Shown: positions 38,322-47,310, counted from the first letter of the stretch. The stretch is DNA of 64,000 nucleotides from JAXMAF01 sp046350555 (GCA_046350555.1 JAXMAF010000019.1:28378-92377), one strand, 5' to 3'. Notes: a model not told the origin generated them from the sequence alone. Translations and numbers: made by a program.

Positions 38322-39350
38322 ATGCCCGTCATGAACCTTCCTGTCGCAAACCCGGCTGCCTTCGCGAACTCGGCCGCCATCGAACCGTTGGTCGCGACGG
38401 ATGCAGCGCGACCGCTGGCTCACCCGCTTCTCTGTCTCGGCCCCGGCGGGGCGTTCTCCACAACGGTTGTCGCCGTGGGAGCGGTCATGGTTGCCGTCAA
38501 CGGCCGGACCATCGACGAACTTCCATCGATTTGCCGTTCGAAGGAGAGAGCACACGGCATCGCGGCCGCATTTGGCAAGGCCCTACGGGCCATCGGCCTC
38601 AGGCCGATCGGACCTCGATCGCTGCTGGATCGGGTCTTGAACATCCACCACGCGCGGCGCGTCGAGGGCGACCTTGTCGACGAAGCACAGGTCGCTCTCC
38701 GCGTCGCCGCGGTGCCGCGTGCGACCCCGACGATGGAAGGGACGACCCGTTCGATGGCCCGTCCGACGATCTCGTCGATGCATGCTCCTCCAACGACCGC
38801 TTCGTCGATGGTGCGCCGAGAAGGTGCCGCTCAGGACTTCTCGCCCACGGACCCATCTTCGACCGATCCTCGATCGACCCTCGCGACGCGCCCCTCGTCG
38901 ACGGACGTTCCGGTTCCCCAAGGGATCCCCACGTCTCTCGGTGCGGGGCCGGGAGTCGCACCCCCGCCAGTTCGAGCCGTGCCAGTTTCGGCAGTGCCAA
39001 TTCCAGCAGCACCAGTTCCAGTAGTCCGAGCTCCAGCACTCAGAGTTCCAGCCGTCCGAGTTCCACCCCCCGGAGCGCCCGCGCGCCGGGCCATCACCAC
39101 CGCCAACCCCGACGCGCGAACCACCTCTCCCGCCGAGTCCACCCATGAACCTCACACCGAAGCAACTGCGAATCGTTCAGCTCATTCGCGAGTCCCGTCT
39201 CACACGCGGCTATTCCCCGACGATGCAGGAGCTCGCCGACGCGCTCGGCGTCAGCAAGGTGACGGTCTTCGAGCACGTGGAGGCGCTCATCAAGAAGGGC
39301 GCTCTCACGCGCGATCCGAACAAGGCACGCTCTTTGTCGCTCGCGGCTGA
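38322..39350 (+). CDS. Uncertain ORF between the aminotransferase and lexA
   Basis: ATG 38322 is preceded by GAGGTG four bases away and by the promoter at 38274, so it is a plausible gene start. The first ~130 residues (MPVMNLPVANPAAFANSAAI to RVLNIHHARRVEGDLVDEAQ) look protein-like, but GC at third codon positions is lower than in neighbours. The remainder is Ser/Thr/Pro-rich and then a VPxPAxPVPVVRAP-type repeat. The frame continues 206 bases into lexA in another phase, which argues that the true end is earlier or that a frameshift is present. No family is recognised. Alternatively the stretch is a long lexA leader. Confidence 0.35.
   Translation: MPVMNLPVANPAAFANSAAIEPLVATDAARPLAHPLLCLGPGGAFSTTVVAVGAVMVAVNGRTIDELPSICRSKERAHGIAAAFGKALRAIGLRPIGPRSLLDRVLNIHHARRVEGDLVDEAQVALRVAAVPRATPTMEGTTRSMARPTISSMHAPPTTASSMVRREGAAQDFSPTDPSSTDPRSTLATRPSSTDVPVPQGIPTSLGAGPGVAPPPVRAVPVSAVPIPAAPVPVVRAPALRVPAVRVPPPGAPARRAITTANPDARTTSPAESTHEPHTEATANRSAHSRVPSHTRLFPDDAGARRRARRQQGDGLRARGGAHQEGRSHARSEQGTLFVARG
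38967..39066 (+). repeat. Degenerate CAGTTCCAG-type repeat
   Basis: GCCAGTTCGAGCC, GCCAGTTTCGGCA, GCCAATTCCAGCA, ACCAGTTCCAGTA, TCCGAGCTCCAGC and TCAGAGTTCCAGCC follow one another with a period of 12-15 bases. It lies 79 bases before lexA. Confidence 0.65.
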
Positions 39351-39762
39351 CGCGCCGATCCCGGACGAGGTGAACCCGCTCAGCTTCCCGCTGGTCGGGC
39401 GAATCGCCGCGGGCCTTCCCATCGAGAAGTTCGAACAGAGCGATCAGCTCAGGCTCGAGGACCTCTTCGGCCCACGCGTCGGCCAGCGAGGGGGAACGTT
39501 CGCCCTTCGTGTCGAGGGCGACTCGATGAAGGACGAAGGCATCCTCGATGGCGACTTCGTCATCATCGAGCGGCGCGAGACGGCGCGAAACGGGGAGCGC
39601 GTCGTGGCCCTGCTCGGCGAGGGCGAGACAACGCTCAAGACCTTCTTCCGCGAGCCCGACGGCCGCATCCGGCTTCAGCCGGCGAACCCGGCGTTCCAAC
39701 CGATCTTCGTGAACGAGTGCAAGGTGCAGGGGGTGGTGATTGGGGTGTTGCGGAGGTATTAG
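39145..39762 (+). CDS. lexA: SOS repressor LexA
   Basis: LexA represses DNA-damage genes and is inactivated by RecA-stimulated self-cleavage. The winged-helix domain covers residues 1-65 (TRGYSPTMQELADALGVSKV). The cleavage site is Ala89-Gly90 in VGRIAAGLP. The Ser-Lys dyad is Ser127 (GDSMKDEGI) and Lys165 (TTLKTFF). Length is 205 residues, normal for the family. The ATG at 39145 starts MNLTPKQLRIVQLI as expected. Its TAG stop is immediately followed by a family C array. The recognition helix VSKVTVFEHVEAL differs from E. coli, so the SOS box may differ too. Confidence 0.95.
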   Translation: MNLTPKQLRIVQLIRESRLTRGYSPTMQELADALGVSKVTVFEHVEALIKKGALTRDPNKARSLSLAADAPIPDEVNPLSFPLVGRIAAGLPIEKFEQSDQLRLEDLFGPRVGQRGGTFALRVEGDSMKDEGILDGDFVIIERRETARNGERVVALLGEGETTLKTFFREPDGRIRLQPANPAFQPIFVNECKVQGVVIGVLRRY

Positions 39763-39945
39763 TTTGAGCGCTCCGTTCGGCCCTTTGGGCCGACACTCGC
39801 TTTCGCGGAGCGGGCGCTGGTGGAACTCTTGCTCCGTTCGGCCCTTTGGGCCGACACTCGCTTTCGCGGGGCGGGCGCATGTGGAACGCTCGCTCCGTTC
39901 GGCCCTCTGGGCCGACACTCGCTTTCGCGGGGCGGGCGCATTGTG
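39763..39945 (+). repeat. Family C REP-like repeat, three tandem 61-bp units
   Basis: TTTGAGCGCTCCGTTCGGCC starts right after the lexA TAG. GCTCCGTTCGGCCC recurs at 39770, 39831 and 39892, an exact 61-bp period. Each unit has the palindrome CGGCCCTTTGGGCCG (CTCT in the third unit), then ACACTCGCTTTCGCGG and GCGGGCGC. Stable stem-loops can form in the RNA. Confidence 0.93.
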
Positions 39946-40016
39946 GTGCAGGCCTCTGGCCGCCGCTTCGCGGCAAACGGCCAACGCGCACGCCCGGTGA
40001 TCGGCGCCTCCCGCTC

Positions 40017-40022
40017 TACGAT
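40017..40022 (+). promoter_or_regulatory. -10 box TACGAT before the hydrolase
   Basis: TACGAT ends 8 bases before ATG 40031, in the spacing seen for other predicted leaderless genes. Confidence 0.45.
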
Positions 40023-40030
40023 CGCCGCCG

Positions 40031-40864
40031 ATGCCAGATCTCCCGACGCAACGTGGCTTCGTGCCCGCGAGTTCCCCAAGCACGCTTCCTGCGTCGCTTC
40101 GTCGGCATGCGCGATGGCTTCGGCTGGGGCCGACCGGCGTGCCCGCGCTGCTCGCCCATCCGGTCCGATCGATTCGCCAGTGCCGGTCGTCCTCTGGATC
40201 CACGGCCGCACCGCGAACAAGGAACTCGATCCCGGGCGCTACACGCGTTGGATCGCGTGCCGGGATCGCCGCGTGCGCCGTCGATCTTCCCGGTCATGGC
40301 GAACGCTTCGACGCGGCGCGGCAATCGCCGGAAGCGACGCTTGACGTCGTCGAGGAGATGATCGGCGAGATCGATGGCGTGATCGCCGCGCTTGCCGACG
40401 CTCCAGCCGAGATCGGCCGTTTCGACCTCGATCGCGTGGCCATTGGCGGGATGTCGGCGGGCGGCATGGCGACGCTGGCACGACTCTGTCGCCCCCATCG
40501 CTTCCGCGCCGCAAGCGTCGAGGCGACGACCGGCTCGTGGCGCTGGCAGGCGCATCGGGCGATGTGGAAGCCCGACATCGTCGCGCGGCTCAATCCCTTC
40601 GATCATCTCGATGGGTGGCGGGACATCCCGCTCCAGGCCATCCATGCGCGAAACGACGAATGGGTCGCGCTTGCGGGACAGCGGGAGTTCATCGACGCGG
40701 TGCGCGCCAGATCCTCGCATCCAGACCGGATCGAGCTCGTGGTCTACGAACAAACCGGCGCACCGGCGGAGCACGTCGGCTTCGGGCGGCACGCCAGCCA
40801 CGCGAAGGACGCCCAGCTCGCCTTCTTCGTGCGCGAGCTGCTCGGCCCGAAGCATGCACCCTGA
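40031..40864 (+). CDS. Alpha/beta hydrolase, frameshifted near the N-terminus
   Basis: The C-terminal two thirds are a hydrolase: AACAVDLPGHGERFDAAR, the nucleophile elbow VAIGGMSAGGMATLARL (Ser in GxSxG), ARNDEWVALAGQREFIDAV with the acid, and APAEHVGFGRHAS with the catalytic His. The first strand, SPVPVVLWIHGRTANKELDP with its HG oxyanion motif and GRYTRWIA, is in another frame and joins at about 40250-40262. Upstream of that even the right frame is unclear. A dienelactone-hydrolase-like or esterase activity is likely; substrate unknown. The ATG at 40031 has a TACGAT box 8 bases upstream. Confidence 0.65.
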   Translation: MPDLPTQRGFVPASSPSTLPASLRRHARWLRLGPTGVPALLAHPVRSIRQCRSSSGSTAAPRTRNSIPGATRVGSRAGIAACAVDLPGHGERFDAARQSPEATLDVVEEMIGEIDGVIAALADAPAEIGRFDLDRVAIGGMSAGGMATLARLCRPHRFRAASVEATTGSWRWQAHRAMWKPDIVARLNPFDHLDGWRDIPLQAIHARNDEWVALAGQREFIDAVRARSSHPDRIELVVYEQTGAPAEHVGFGRHASHAKDAQLAFFVRELLGPKHAP

Positions 40865-40934
40865 CGTCGCGCGCCGCGCTGGCCGCACCGCGCGCCCGGC
40901 CAACGTGCGGCCCGACTGAAGTCCGTGCGGATCG

Positions 40935-41558
40935 TCACGCGGTGCCACTTCGACCATCGCCCGATGCTCCATCGGCCTTCGACGGAGCGTAGAGCAGCAC
41001 CCGCATCTCCTTGCCGTAACGGTGCACCTCCGGACCATCGAAGCCCGCGATCCGGTGATCGACCCGACCCGGATCAAGGGGCGTCCGCAGCACCACGAAG
41101 CCGGTGTCGCCCATGAGCGCGCGGCAGCGGGTCACCTGCGCGAAGACCCGCGCACGGCCTTCCTCGGTCTCCATGATCGCATAGGGCGGGTCGATGAAGA
41201 CGATGTCGAACCGCTCGGCGACAGCGCGGGCCGAGGCGATGACCGCCGGCGAGAGCGCATCGCCGGGCACCACCACCGCCCGGTCGGCGCATCGGAGCGA
41301 GGCGATGTTGCGCTCGAGGAGCCGCACGATGGTCCGGTGGCGCTCGACCATCACGGCCTTCGACGCTCCCCGGCTGATCGCCTCGAGTCCCATCGTGCCC
41401 ACACCCGCGAACAGGTCGAGCACCGCCGTATCGTCGAACCAGCCGCGAAGGAGGTTGAAGACCGACTCCTTGGCGCGCGACGCCATCGGCCGCGTCGACT
41501 CGTCGTCGGGCGTCTCAAGCCTGCGAGAACGGAATTCGCCGCCGATGATTCGAAGCAT
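40935..41558 (-). CDS. rsmD: 16S rRNA (guanine(966)-N(2))-methyltransferase
   Basis: RsmD methylates G966 of 16S rRNA. The 207-residue protein begins MLRIIGGEFRSRRLETPD, the family N-terminus, then RPMASRAKESVFNLL, motif I VLDLFAGVGTMGLEAISRGA and the catalytic FDIVFIDPPYAIMETEEG (DPPY). The ATG at 41558 matches the family start, although the frame is open upstream. The usual coaD partner is not next to it. It follows the M1 peptidase gene by 132 bases on the same strand. Confidence 0.93.
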   Translation of the reverse strand: MLRIIGGEFRSRRLETPDDESTRPMASRAKESVFNLLRGWFDDTAVLDLFAGVGTMGLEAISRGASKAVMVERHRTIVRLLERNIASLRCADRAVVVPGDALSPAVIASARAVAERFDIVFIDPPYAIMETEEGRARVFAQVTRCRALMGDTGFVVLRTPLDPGRVDHRIAGFDGPEVHRYGKEMRVLLYAPSKADGASGDGRSGTA

Positions 41559-41690
41559 CTTGAACGTCGTCGAAGTTCGCGCCGCGGCGCGCCGAGGGGC
41601 GGAAGGTCGCCGCGTCACGGCGAGTGAACCGGATCGTGGCCTGCGGCGCGAGCGCACCGACGCGAGGCCGAAGTCCCGATCGCTTCCCGC

Positions 41691-44256
41691 CTACCCCGTG
41701 TACTTCTTCAGCCACCTCGCCGCGGACTCGCGCAGCCCCTCCGGACCGCTCGCGGCCATCGCCGCGATCCGATCGCGCGCCGCCGGCGCCTTGAGATCGG
41801 AGAGCGCCTCGCCCGCGGCGCCGACGCTGCGGCGCTCGGGGTCGTCGAGCAGCGCGACGAGCGCCGCGACCGCGCCGTCCATGTCGTGCTTCGCGAGCTT
41901 GCCGACCACACCGATAGCCCGCGGGCGAAGCGCGATCAGGATTGCCGAACCGCGACGCCTCGATCGCCTTGGCGAGCGCCCGCTCGTCGTCGAGCGCCGC
42001 GAGCGCGTCGAGCGCCGCCAGCTTGACCTTGTCGTTGTGGCTCGGCGCGTCGACCAGGGCGAGGATCGCGTCCTTTGCCTCCATCGCCTTGAGTCCGGCC
42101 AGGCCGTTGACCGCCGAAACGCGGCAGTCGTAGCTTGGGTCGGAGGTGGCGACCTTGGTGAGCAGCGCCACGGCCGCCTCGCGCTCGAGCGTCCTCGGCG
42201 CCGCGTCGATCCCCACGACACGGATGCGCGCGTCGTCGATGCCCTCGTCCAGGAACGCCCGGACCCGCGCCTTCGCGTCGTTCGATCCGAACCTGCCCAG
42301 CGCCGCGAGCGCGCCGGCGCGTTCCGAGTGACGGCGCGCCGCGTCGCGGGCGACGCGCTCCAGCGTCGCGACGACCTCGGGCCGATCCTGATCGGCGATC
42401 GCGTCGACGGCGGCGCGGCGCGCCGCGATCGTCGGTCCCTTCTCGGCCTGCGCCAGCAGCAGCGGCAGCGGTGCGTCGAGCTCGACCTTCTTGAGCACGG
42501 CGAGCTCCGGATCGACCACGATCATGCTCGGCGTGCCCTCGACCGCGACCCGCAGCGTCGCGGTCTTGTCGCGCATGGGCACGACGAAGGTGCGGGGTCC
42601 GTGCTCGGTCATGACCCAGATCGGCAGGTCGAACCGGAAGGCCGGCGTCCGCGCATCGATCGACTGCGTCTGGGCGACGTCGACGACCACCTCGCTGCGC
42701 GGCGCATCGAAGCCGACCTTCACCTTGAGGCGCGGCGTCCCCGGACGGACGCACCACTGGTCGAAGAACCACTCGAGGTCGCGGCCCGAGACCTCCTCGA
42801 GCGCGTGGCGGAGGTCGTCCGTCTCGGCGACCGTGTCCTGCCTCGCCTGGACGTAGCGATGCACGCCCGTCCAGAAGAGATCCTCGCCGAGCATCGTGCG
42901 CAGCATGTGCAGGATCGACGACCCCTTCGAATACGGGTTCGCGGCGCGTCCGAAGGTCTCGCCGGGCGAGCCGTACTCGTTCGAGACCATGCCGATCAGG
43001 TTGGTCGTCGTGTCGCGATCCGCGACGGCGAAGGAGCCGCGGATGGAATCGAGGTACGCATCGCGTCCCTCGCGCTCCTCGGCCCACAGCGCGCTCGCGT
43101 AGGTCGCCCATCCTTCGTTGAGCCACAGGTGCGCCCAACTGCGGCAGGTCACGAGGTCACCGAACCACTGATGGCCGAGCTCGTGCGAGATGAGGCCGTC
43201 GTAGTCGCCGTCGAGCTCGGCCGCCGCGTCCAGCAGCGCGCCCGGCTGGAGCGTCGTCACGGAGGTGTTCTCCATCCCGCCTGCGCCGAAGTTCCGCGCC
43301 AGGACCTGGTCGTAGCGCGCCCACGCATACGGCACTCCGAAGCGCCGCTCGAAGAGGTCCATCATGCGCCCCGTCCGGCCGTACGTGCGCTCCACGCGCT
43401 CGGCCACGTCGGGCAGGCCCGGCGGGGCCCAGACCGTCATCGGCACGCCGCGGGCACCGGGCTTCAGGTCGACGCGATCGAACCGGCCGATCACCAGCGA
43501 AACAAGGTAGTTGGCGTGCGGCCGCTCCTGGAGCCAGCGCCACGTCGACACACCGTCGAGCGTCGACTGCTCGACGAGCCTCCCGTTGGAGCTGACGAGG
43601 TAACCATCCGGAACGTGGACGACCAGCTCGGTCGCGAGGCGCTCGTTGGGCGAATCGTGGCACGCGAACCAGTTGCGGTTCTGCTCGGGCTCGCCCTGCG
43701 TGTGGACCTCCGCCCCGCGCGCCGGATCGCCTGGATTCGACGGCGTGAAGATCATCCCCGACCTGGGATCGACGCACGCGTAGTCGATCCCGAGCGACGC
43801 CTCCTCGCCCGCCGCGAGCGCCGGATCGAGGGTGATCGTGAGGTGCTCGTCGTCGATGAAGAAGGGTGTCGGCCTGCCGTCACGCGAGACGGCGTGCACG
43901 TCGAGCCCGACGGCATCGAGCTCGAGCTTCGTCACCGGCGCCCCGAACCCCCGGACCGCCAGCGTCTCGCGCCCCTCGAAGCGCTTCGCGTCGAGGTCGG
44001 CGAACGCGAGGTCGAGCGTCATCTTCACGAAGTCGACGACGCGATCCGGCGGATAGTTGCGCGGGTCGCGGCCGGTCGCGGCATCGAAGGTGCGTCCCTC
44101 GGACCGCTCGAGCCTGCCTTCGAGGCATTCCAGCGACGATCCCTCCGCCTCGATGGATGCGGCCCCGCCCTCGTGGGCGCGGGCCGCGAGGGAGACGGTC
44201 GCGGCGAGCACCGCGGCCGACCAACGAACGGACGACGAAGCGAGTTGGCTGGGCAT
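41691..44256 (-). CDS. M1-family aminopeptidase with HEAT-repeat C-terminus, frameshifted once
   Basis: A signal peptide (VRWSAAVLAATVSLAARA) precedes an M1 peptidase domain: the substrate-binding GAGGMENTS, the zinc site LISHELGHQWFGDLV and downstream LNEGWATYASALWAEE. From about residue 560 on, Ala-rich HEAT-like helical repeats follow (VVATLERVARDAARRHSERA, then VNGLAGLKAMEAKDAILALV). At 41925-41942 one extra base shifts the frame; the last ~80 residues (AIGVVGKLAKHDMDGAVAAL to LKKYTG) continue in the next frame to the stop at 41691. It likely trims peptides in the periplasm. A TACGCT box lies 8 bases before ATG 44256. Confidence 0.85.
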
Positions 44257-44264
44257 TCCTCGGG

Positions 44265-44270
44265 AGCGTA
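44265..44270 (-). promoter_or_regulatory. -10 box TACGCT for the M1 peptidase
   Basis: On the minus strand TACGCT ends 8 bases before ATG 44256, giving a predicted leaderless mRNA. Confidence 0.5.
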
Positions 44271-44428
44271 CGCGGGAAGCGCAGCGACCGGGCCGGGCGC
44301 GACCGCACGAACGTCGTCGATCGCCACGACCGGGAACGAGGCGCCTCGAGCGCGCTCAATGGTCGCGGAAACCCGTCGAAGACCGCCGCGCCAGCGCACT
44401 TCCGCTCGCAACGGGGCGCCACGCGCGG

Positions 44429-44434
44429 TACATT
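44429..44434 (+). promoter_or_regulatory. -10 box TACATT for pyrG
   Basis: TACATT ends 5 bases before ATG 44440, so transcription should begin at the start codon. This also supports the long N-terminal extension of the protein. Confidence 0.55.
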
Positions 44435-44439
44435 CGGGA

Positions 44440-46386
44440 ATGCCCATCTCGGAGCGCCCCACCCCCTCAAGCCGCGACGCCGCCACTTCCAGCGACGTCG
44501 GGGACGATGTCGCCGCGCGCGGATCCGCGTCGTTTCTCGCCCAGTTCGGCAAGAGCGAGGAATCGACCGAATGGCACTCGCCGGCGCCGCCGGGCTATCA
44601 GCGCGGACGAACGAAATACGTCGTCGTGATCGGCACGGTGATGAGCGGACTCGGAAAGGGCATCTTCAGCTCGTCGCTCGCCAAGCTCATCCAGGACAAG
44701 GGTCTCTCCGTCGCGCCGATCAAGATGGAGGGCTACCTCAACATCGACTCGGGCACGCTCAACCCGTATCGCCACGGCGAGGTCTTCGTGCTGGCCGACG
44801 GCATGGAGACGGACATGGACCTGGGCACGTACGAGCGCGTGCTCAACCAGGATCTCTCGGCCAGGAACTTCGTCACCGCCGGGCAGGTCTACACCGAGGT
44901 CCTCGAGCGCGAGCGGCGCGGGGCGTACCTCGGGCGCGATGTGCAGATGATCCCCCACGTGACCGGCGCGGTGAAGATGCGCCTGCGCGAGCTGGCAATG
45001 ACGGGAGGCGGACCCGGGGGCGCGGGCGGCGCCGCGAAGCCCGCGGATGTCGTCTTCGTCGAGGTCGGCGGCACCGCCGGCGACTACGAGAACGGCTTCT
45101 ACATCGAGGCCCTGCGCGAGCTCGCCTTCGAGGAGGGCCCCGAGTCGACGTGCTTCGTCGCCCTGACGTACATCATCGAGCCGCAGATCCTGGGCGAGCA
45201 GAAGAGCAAGGCCGCGCAGCTCGGCATCAAGCGGCTGATGGAAGCGGGCATCCAGCCACACATCGTCGCGTGTCGCGCCCACAACCCGGTGACGCAGACG
45301 GTCATGGAGAAGATCGCGATGTTCAGCAACGTGCCGCTGCGGCGCGTCTTCTCCATGCATGACCGCGAGTCGATCTACGTGATCCCCGACTCGATGCGGC
45401 AGGCGGGCCTCGACCGCGAGATCCTCTCGCTGCTGCACCTGCACGACCGGGTCGACCAGGCGCACGAGGACGAGTCGCGGCAGGTCTGGAACGGCTTCAT
45501 CGGCAAGCTGCGGGCGCCGCGCCGCCACCGCGTCGCGATCGGCATCACCGGAAAGTACGCGGCGCTGCGCGACGCGTACGCATCGATCGACAAGGCGCTC
45601 GAGCATTGCAGCGCCCACCTCTCGGCGCAGATCGACCTGCGCTGGATCGACACCACTGGCGTCGACGGCAACAACGTCGCCGCCCAGCTCGACGGCGTCG
45701 ACGCGGTCATCGTGCCCGGCGGCTTCGGCACGCGCGGCGTCGAGGGAAAGATCCAGTGCGTGCAGCACGCCCGGGAGCAGCGGATCCCGTACCTGGGCAT
45801 CTGCCTCGGCTTCCAGGTGGCGGTGATCGAGTACGCGCGCAACGTGCTCGGCCTCGCCAGGGCGAACTCGACCGAGTTCGATCCGCGCACGCCCGATCCG
45901 GTGATCGACGAGCTTCCCGGACAGAAGAAGATCGAGGGTCTTCTCGGCGGCACGATGCGCCTCGGCGCACAGGACGTCGCCATCGAGCCCGGATCGCTGG
46001 CGTCGATGCTCTTCGACGGGCGCACGATGATCCACGAGCGCTTCCGCCATCGCTACGAGGTCGAGCCGGCGTACATCGATCGCCTGGCCGCCGCGGGGCT
46101 GCGCTTCTCCGGTCGGCATCCGCGCCATCCGATCATGCAGGTGCTCGAGCTCGACGCATCGGCGCATCCCTACTTCATCGGGGGCCAGTTCCACCCGGAG
46201 CTCACCAGCCGACCGCTGCGACCACAACCGATGTTCATGGGGCTGGTCGCCGCGGCCATCGCGCACTCCCGTCCGGACCTGCCGCGCGAGGCGATCGGCG
46301 AGCGATGGCTCCGGGGAACCGGCGCGACGCGTGAAGCCGGCGGCGCGTCGCGAACAAAGCCGGCGATGCAATCGGTCGCGACCTGA
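44440..46386 (+). CDS. pyrG: CTP synthase, divergent form
   Basis: CTP synthase aminates UTP using glutamine. A ~60-residue extension precedes the synthetase domain: VVVIGTVMSGLGKGIFSSSL (P-loop), GTLNPYRHGEVFVLADGMET and VEVGGTAGDYENGFYIEAL, with the Mg-binding Asp and Glu kept. The glutaminase domain has VIVPGGFGTRGVEGKI, YLGICLGFQVAVIEYA (nucleophile Cys) and GQFHPELTSRPL (His-Glu). Several usually fixed segments differ: KMEGYLNIDSG replaces the normal K-x-DPYLNVDPG. Length is 648 residues against ~545. The TGA stop is the end triplet of repeat A6. The same frame is open far upstream only because it shadows the M1 gene. Confidence 0.92.
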   Translation: MPISERPTPSSRDAATSSDVGDDVAARGSASFLAQFGKSEESTEWHSPAPPGYQRGRTKYVVVIGTVMSGLGKGIFSSSLAKLIQDKGLSVAPIKMEGYLNIDSGTLNPYRHGEVFVLADGMETDMDLGTYERVLNQDLSARNFVTAGQVYTEVLERERRGAYLGRDVQMIPHVTGAVKMRLRELAMTGGGPGGAGGAAKPADVVFVEVGGTAGDYENGFYIEALRELAFEEGPESTCFVALTYIIEPQILGEQKSKAAQLGIKRLMEAGIQPHIVACRAHNPVTQTVMEKIAMFSNVPLRRVFSMHDRESIYVIPDSMRQAGLDREILSLLHLHDRVDQAHEDESRQVWNGFIGKLRAPRRHRVAIGITGKYAALRDAYASIDKALEHCSAHLSAQIDLRWIDTTGVDGNNVAAQLDGVDAVIVPGGFGTRGVEGKIQCVQHAREQRIPYLGICLGFQVAVIEYARNVLGLARANSTEFDPRTPDPVIDELPGQKKIEGLLGGTMRLGAQDVAIEPGSLASMLFDGRTMIHERFRHRYEVEPAYIDRLAAAGLRFSGRHPRHPIMQVLELDASAHPYFIGGQFHPELTSRPLRPQPMFMGLVAAAIAHSRPDLPREAIGERWLRGTGATREAGGASRTKPAMQSVAT

Positions 46387-46492
46387 TACGCGTCCTGTTG
46401 ATTCTCCCGTCCCACCCAACCCAGTTCCGCCGTGAGACGCCGCTGTGTGCAAGAGGGGTCGAACACATGGAGGTCTACTGGAGTCCGTATGA
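46384..46492 (-). repeat. Family A repeat, copy A6
   Basis: Plus-strand ends are TGATACGCGTCC and GGAGTCCGTATGA, so the element is in minus orientation. The inner blocks TCCCACCCAACCCAGTTCCG and CACATGGAGGTCTACTGG match the family. The TGA at 46384-46386 is the pyrG stop codon, and tRNA-Met begins 81 bases after the other end. Confidence 0.93.
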
Positions 46493-46572
46493 CCGGCGGG
46501 CGACGCGCACTCGCCGCATACACGCCGGGGACTTGGCCCCTGCAACGACGCTGCGTACGCTCGGTCTTCCCT

Positions 46573-46646
46573 GCCGATGTAGCTCAGCTGGCTAGAGCGA
46601 GGGATTCATAAACCCTAGGTCGGCGGTTCGAGCCCGCCCATCGGCA
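46573..46646 (+). tRNA. tRNA-Met (CAT), elongator type
   Basis: The 74-base gene folds with acceptor arms GCCGATG/CATCGGC, D-arm GCTC..GAGC, anticodon loop TTCATAA and T-arm GGCGG TTCGAGC CCGCC; CCA is not encoded. The G1-C72 pair argues against the initiator tRNA. A lysidine-modified tRNA-Ile2 also has CAT and cannot be fully excluded. The base next to the anticodon loop is an A-A mismatch. Confidence 0.93.
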
Positions 46647-46784
46647 TTGCATCCGGCGCGCTGGGCATGGTGGCGCCCTGCACGGCGCGGCCCGCATCTC
46701 GCGCGACGGGAGTGATGCCTTCGTCGTCGGTCCACGGACCCTCAGGCGTCCGTCACGGTGCAGCGCTTCCGGAGGGCAACGTCC

Positions 46785-47204
46785 ATGAACGGGCAGCTTC
46801 GCTCCAACTCGTCGTCGCGCCGGTCGGCGGCCCGCGTGGACGACCTCTTCGGCCTGGGCATCAGCGTCCTGCTCTTCGGCTACTTCGGCTTCTTCACGAG
46901 CTGGGCGGACAACGCCCCGGCGATGGCCCACCTGTTCAAGTGGACCCTTCGCCTCTCGGCGATCGGATTCGCGATCGCGGCGCTGCTTCTGGCGATCGGG
47001 CGGCGCGAGGGCAACCTTGTCGCGGGGGTGGTCGGATTGCTCGGCTCGGCCGCGTTCCTCGTCGTGCTGATTCTCGACGTCCTCGACGATCAATGGAGCG
47101 TCGGCCTGCATCCGGTGATCCTTCTCGCGTTCGCCCTGTGGAATGCGTGGGTCTCGGTTGGGTCGATCCGGGCATGGCGCGCGGACGCGCGGATCGGCCC
47201 GTGA
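46785..47204 (+). CDS. Small integral membrane protein
   Basis: The 139-residue protein begins at ATG 46785 with GGAGGG eight bases upstream; an in-frame ATG at 46758 lacks a ribosome site. After a Ser/Arg-rich N-terminus there are about four hydrophobic segments: FGLGISVLLFGYFGFF, LSAIGFAIAALLLAIG, LVAGVVGLLGSAAFLVVLIL and LHPVILLAFALWNAWVSVG. I do not recognise a family. Its TGA stop (47202-47204) is the first triplet of repeat A7. It follows tRNA-Met by 138 bases. Confidence 0.75.
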   Translation: MNGQLRSNSSSRRSAARVDDLFGLGISVLLFGYFGFFTSWADNAPAMAHLFKWTLRLSAIGFAIAALLLAIGRREGNLVAGVVGLLGSAAFLVVLILDVLDDQWSVGLHPVILLAFALWNAWVSVGSIRAWRADARIGP

Positions 47205-47310
47205 TACGGATTCCAGTGGACCTCGATGCGTTCGGCCCTTTTGCCACAACGGCATCTCGCGGCGGAATTGGGTCTGGGTGGGGCGCGAGAATCAACTGGG
47301 ACGCGCATGA
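47202..47310 (+). repeat. Family A repeat, copy A7
   Basis: The 109-bp copy from TGATACGGATTCCAGTGGAC through GATGCGTTCGGCCC, ACGGCATCTCGCGGCGG, ATTGGGTCTGGGTGGGGCG and ATCAACTGGGACGCGC to ATGA. CCAGT near one end pairs with ACTGG near the other. It starts with the stop codon of the membrane protein gene. The rest of the gap up to 47410 holds nothing I recognise. Confidence 0.93.

Noticed and set aside
41194..44439. A very long plus-strand open frame running into pyrG
   Set aside because: It is the antisense shadow of the M1 peptidase and rsmD genes; high GC makes such frames common, and pyrG homology begins only after 44440.
46573..46646. Initiator tRNA-fMet
   Set aside because: A G1-C72 pair closes the acceptor stem; initiators lack this pair.
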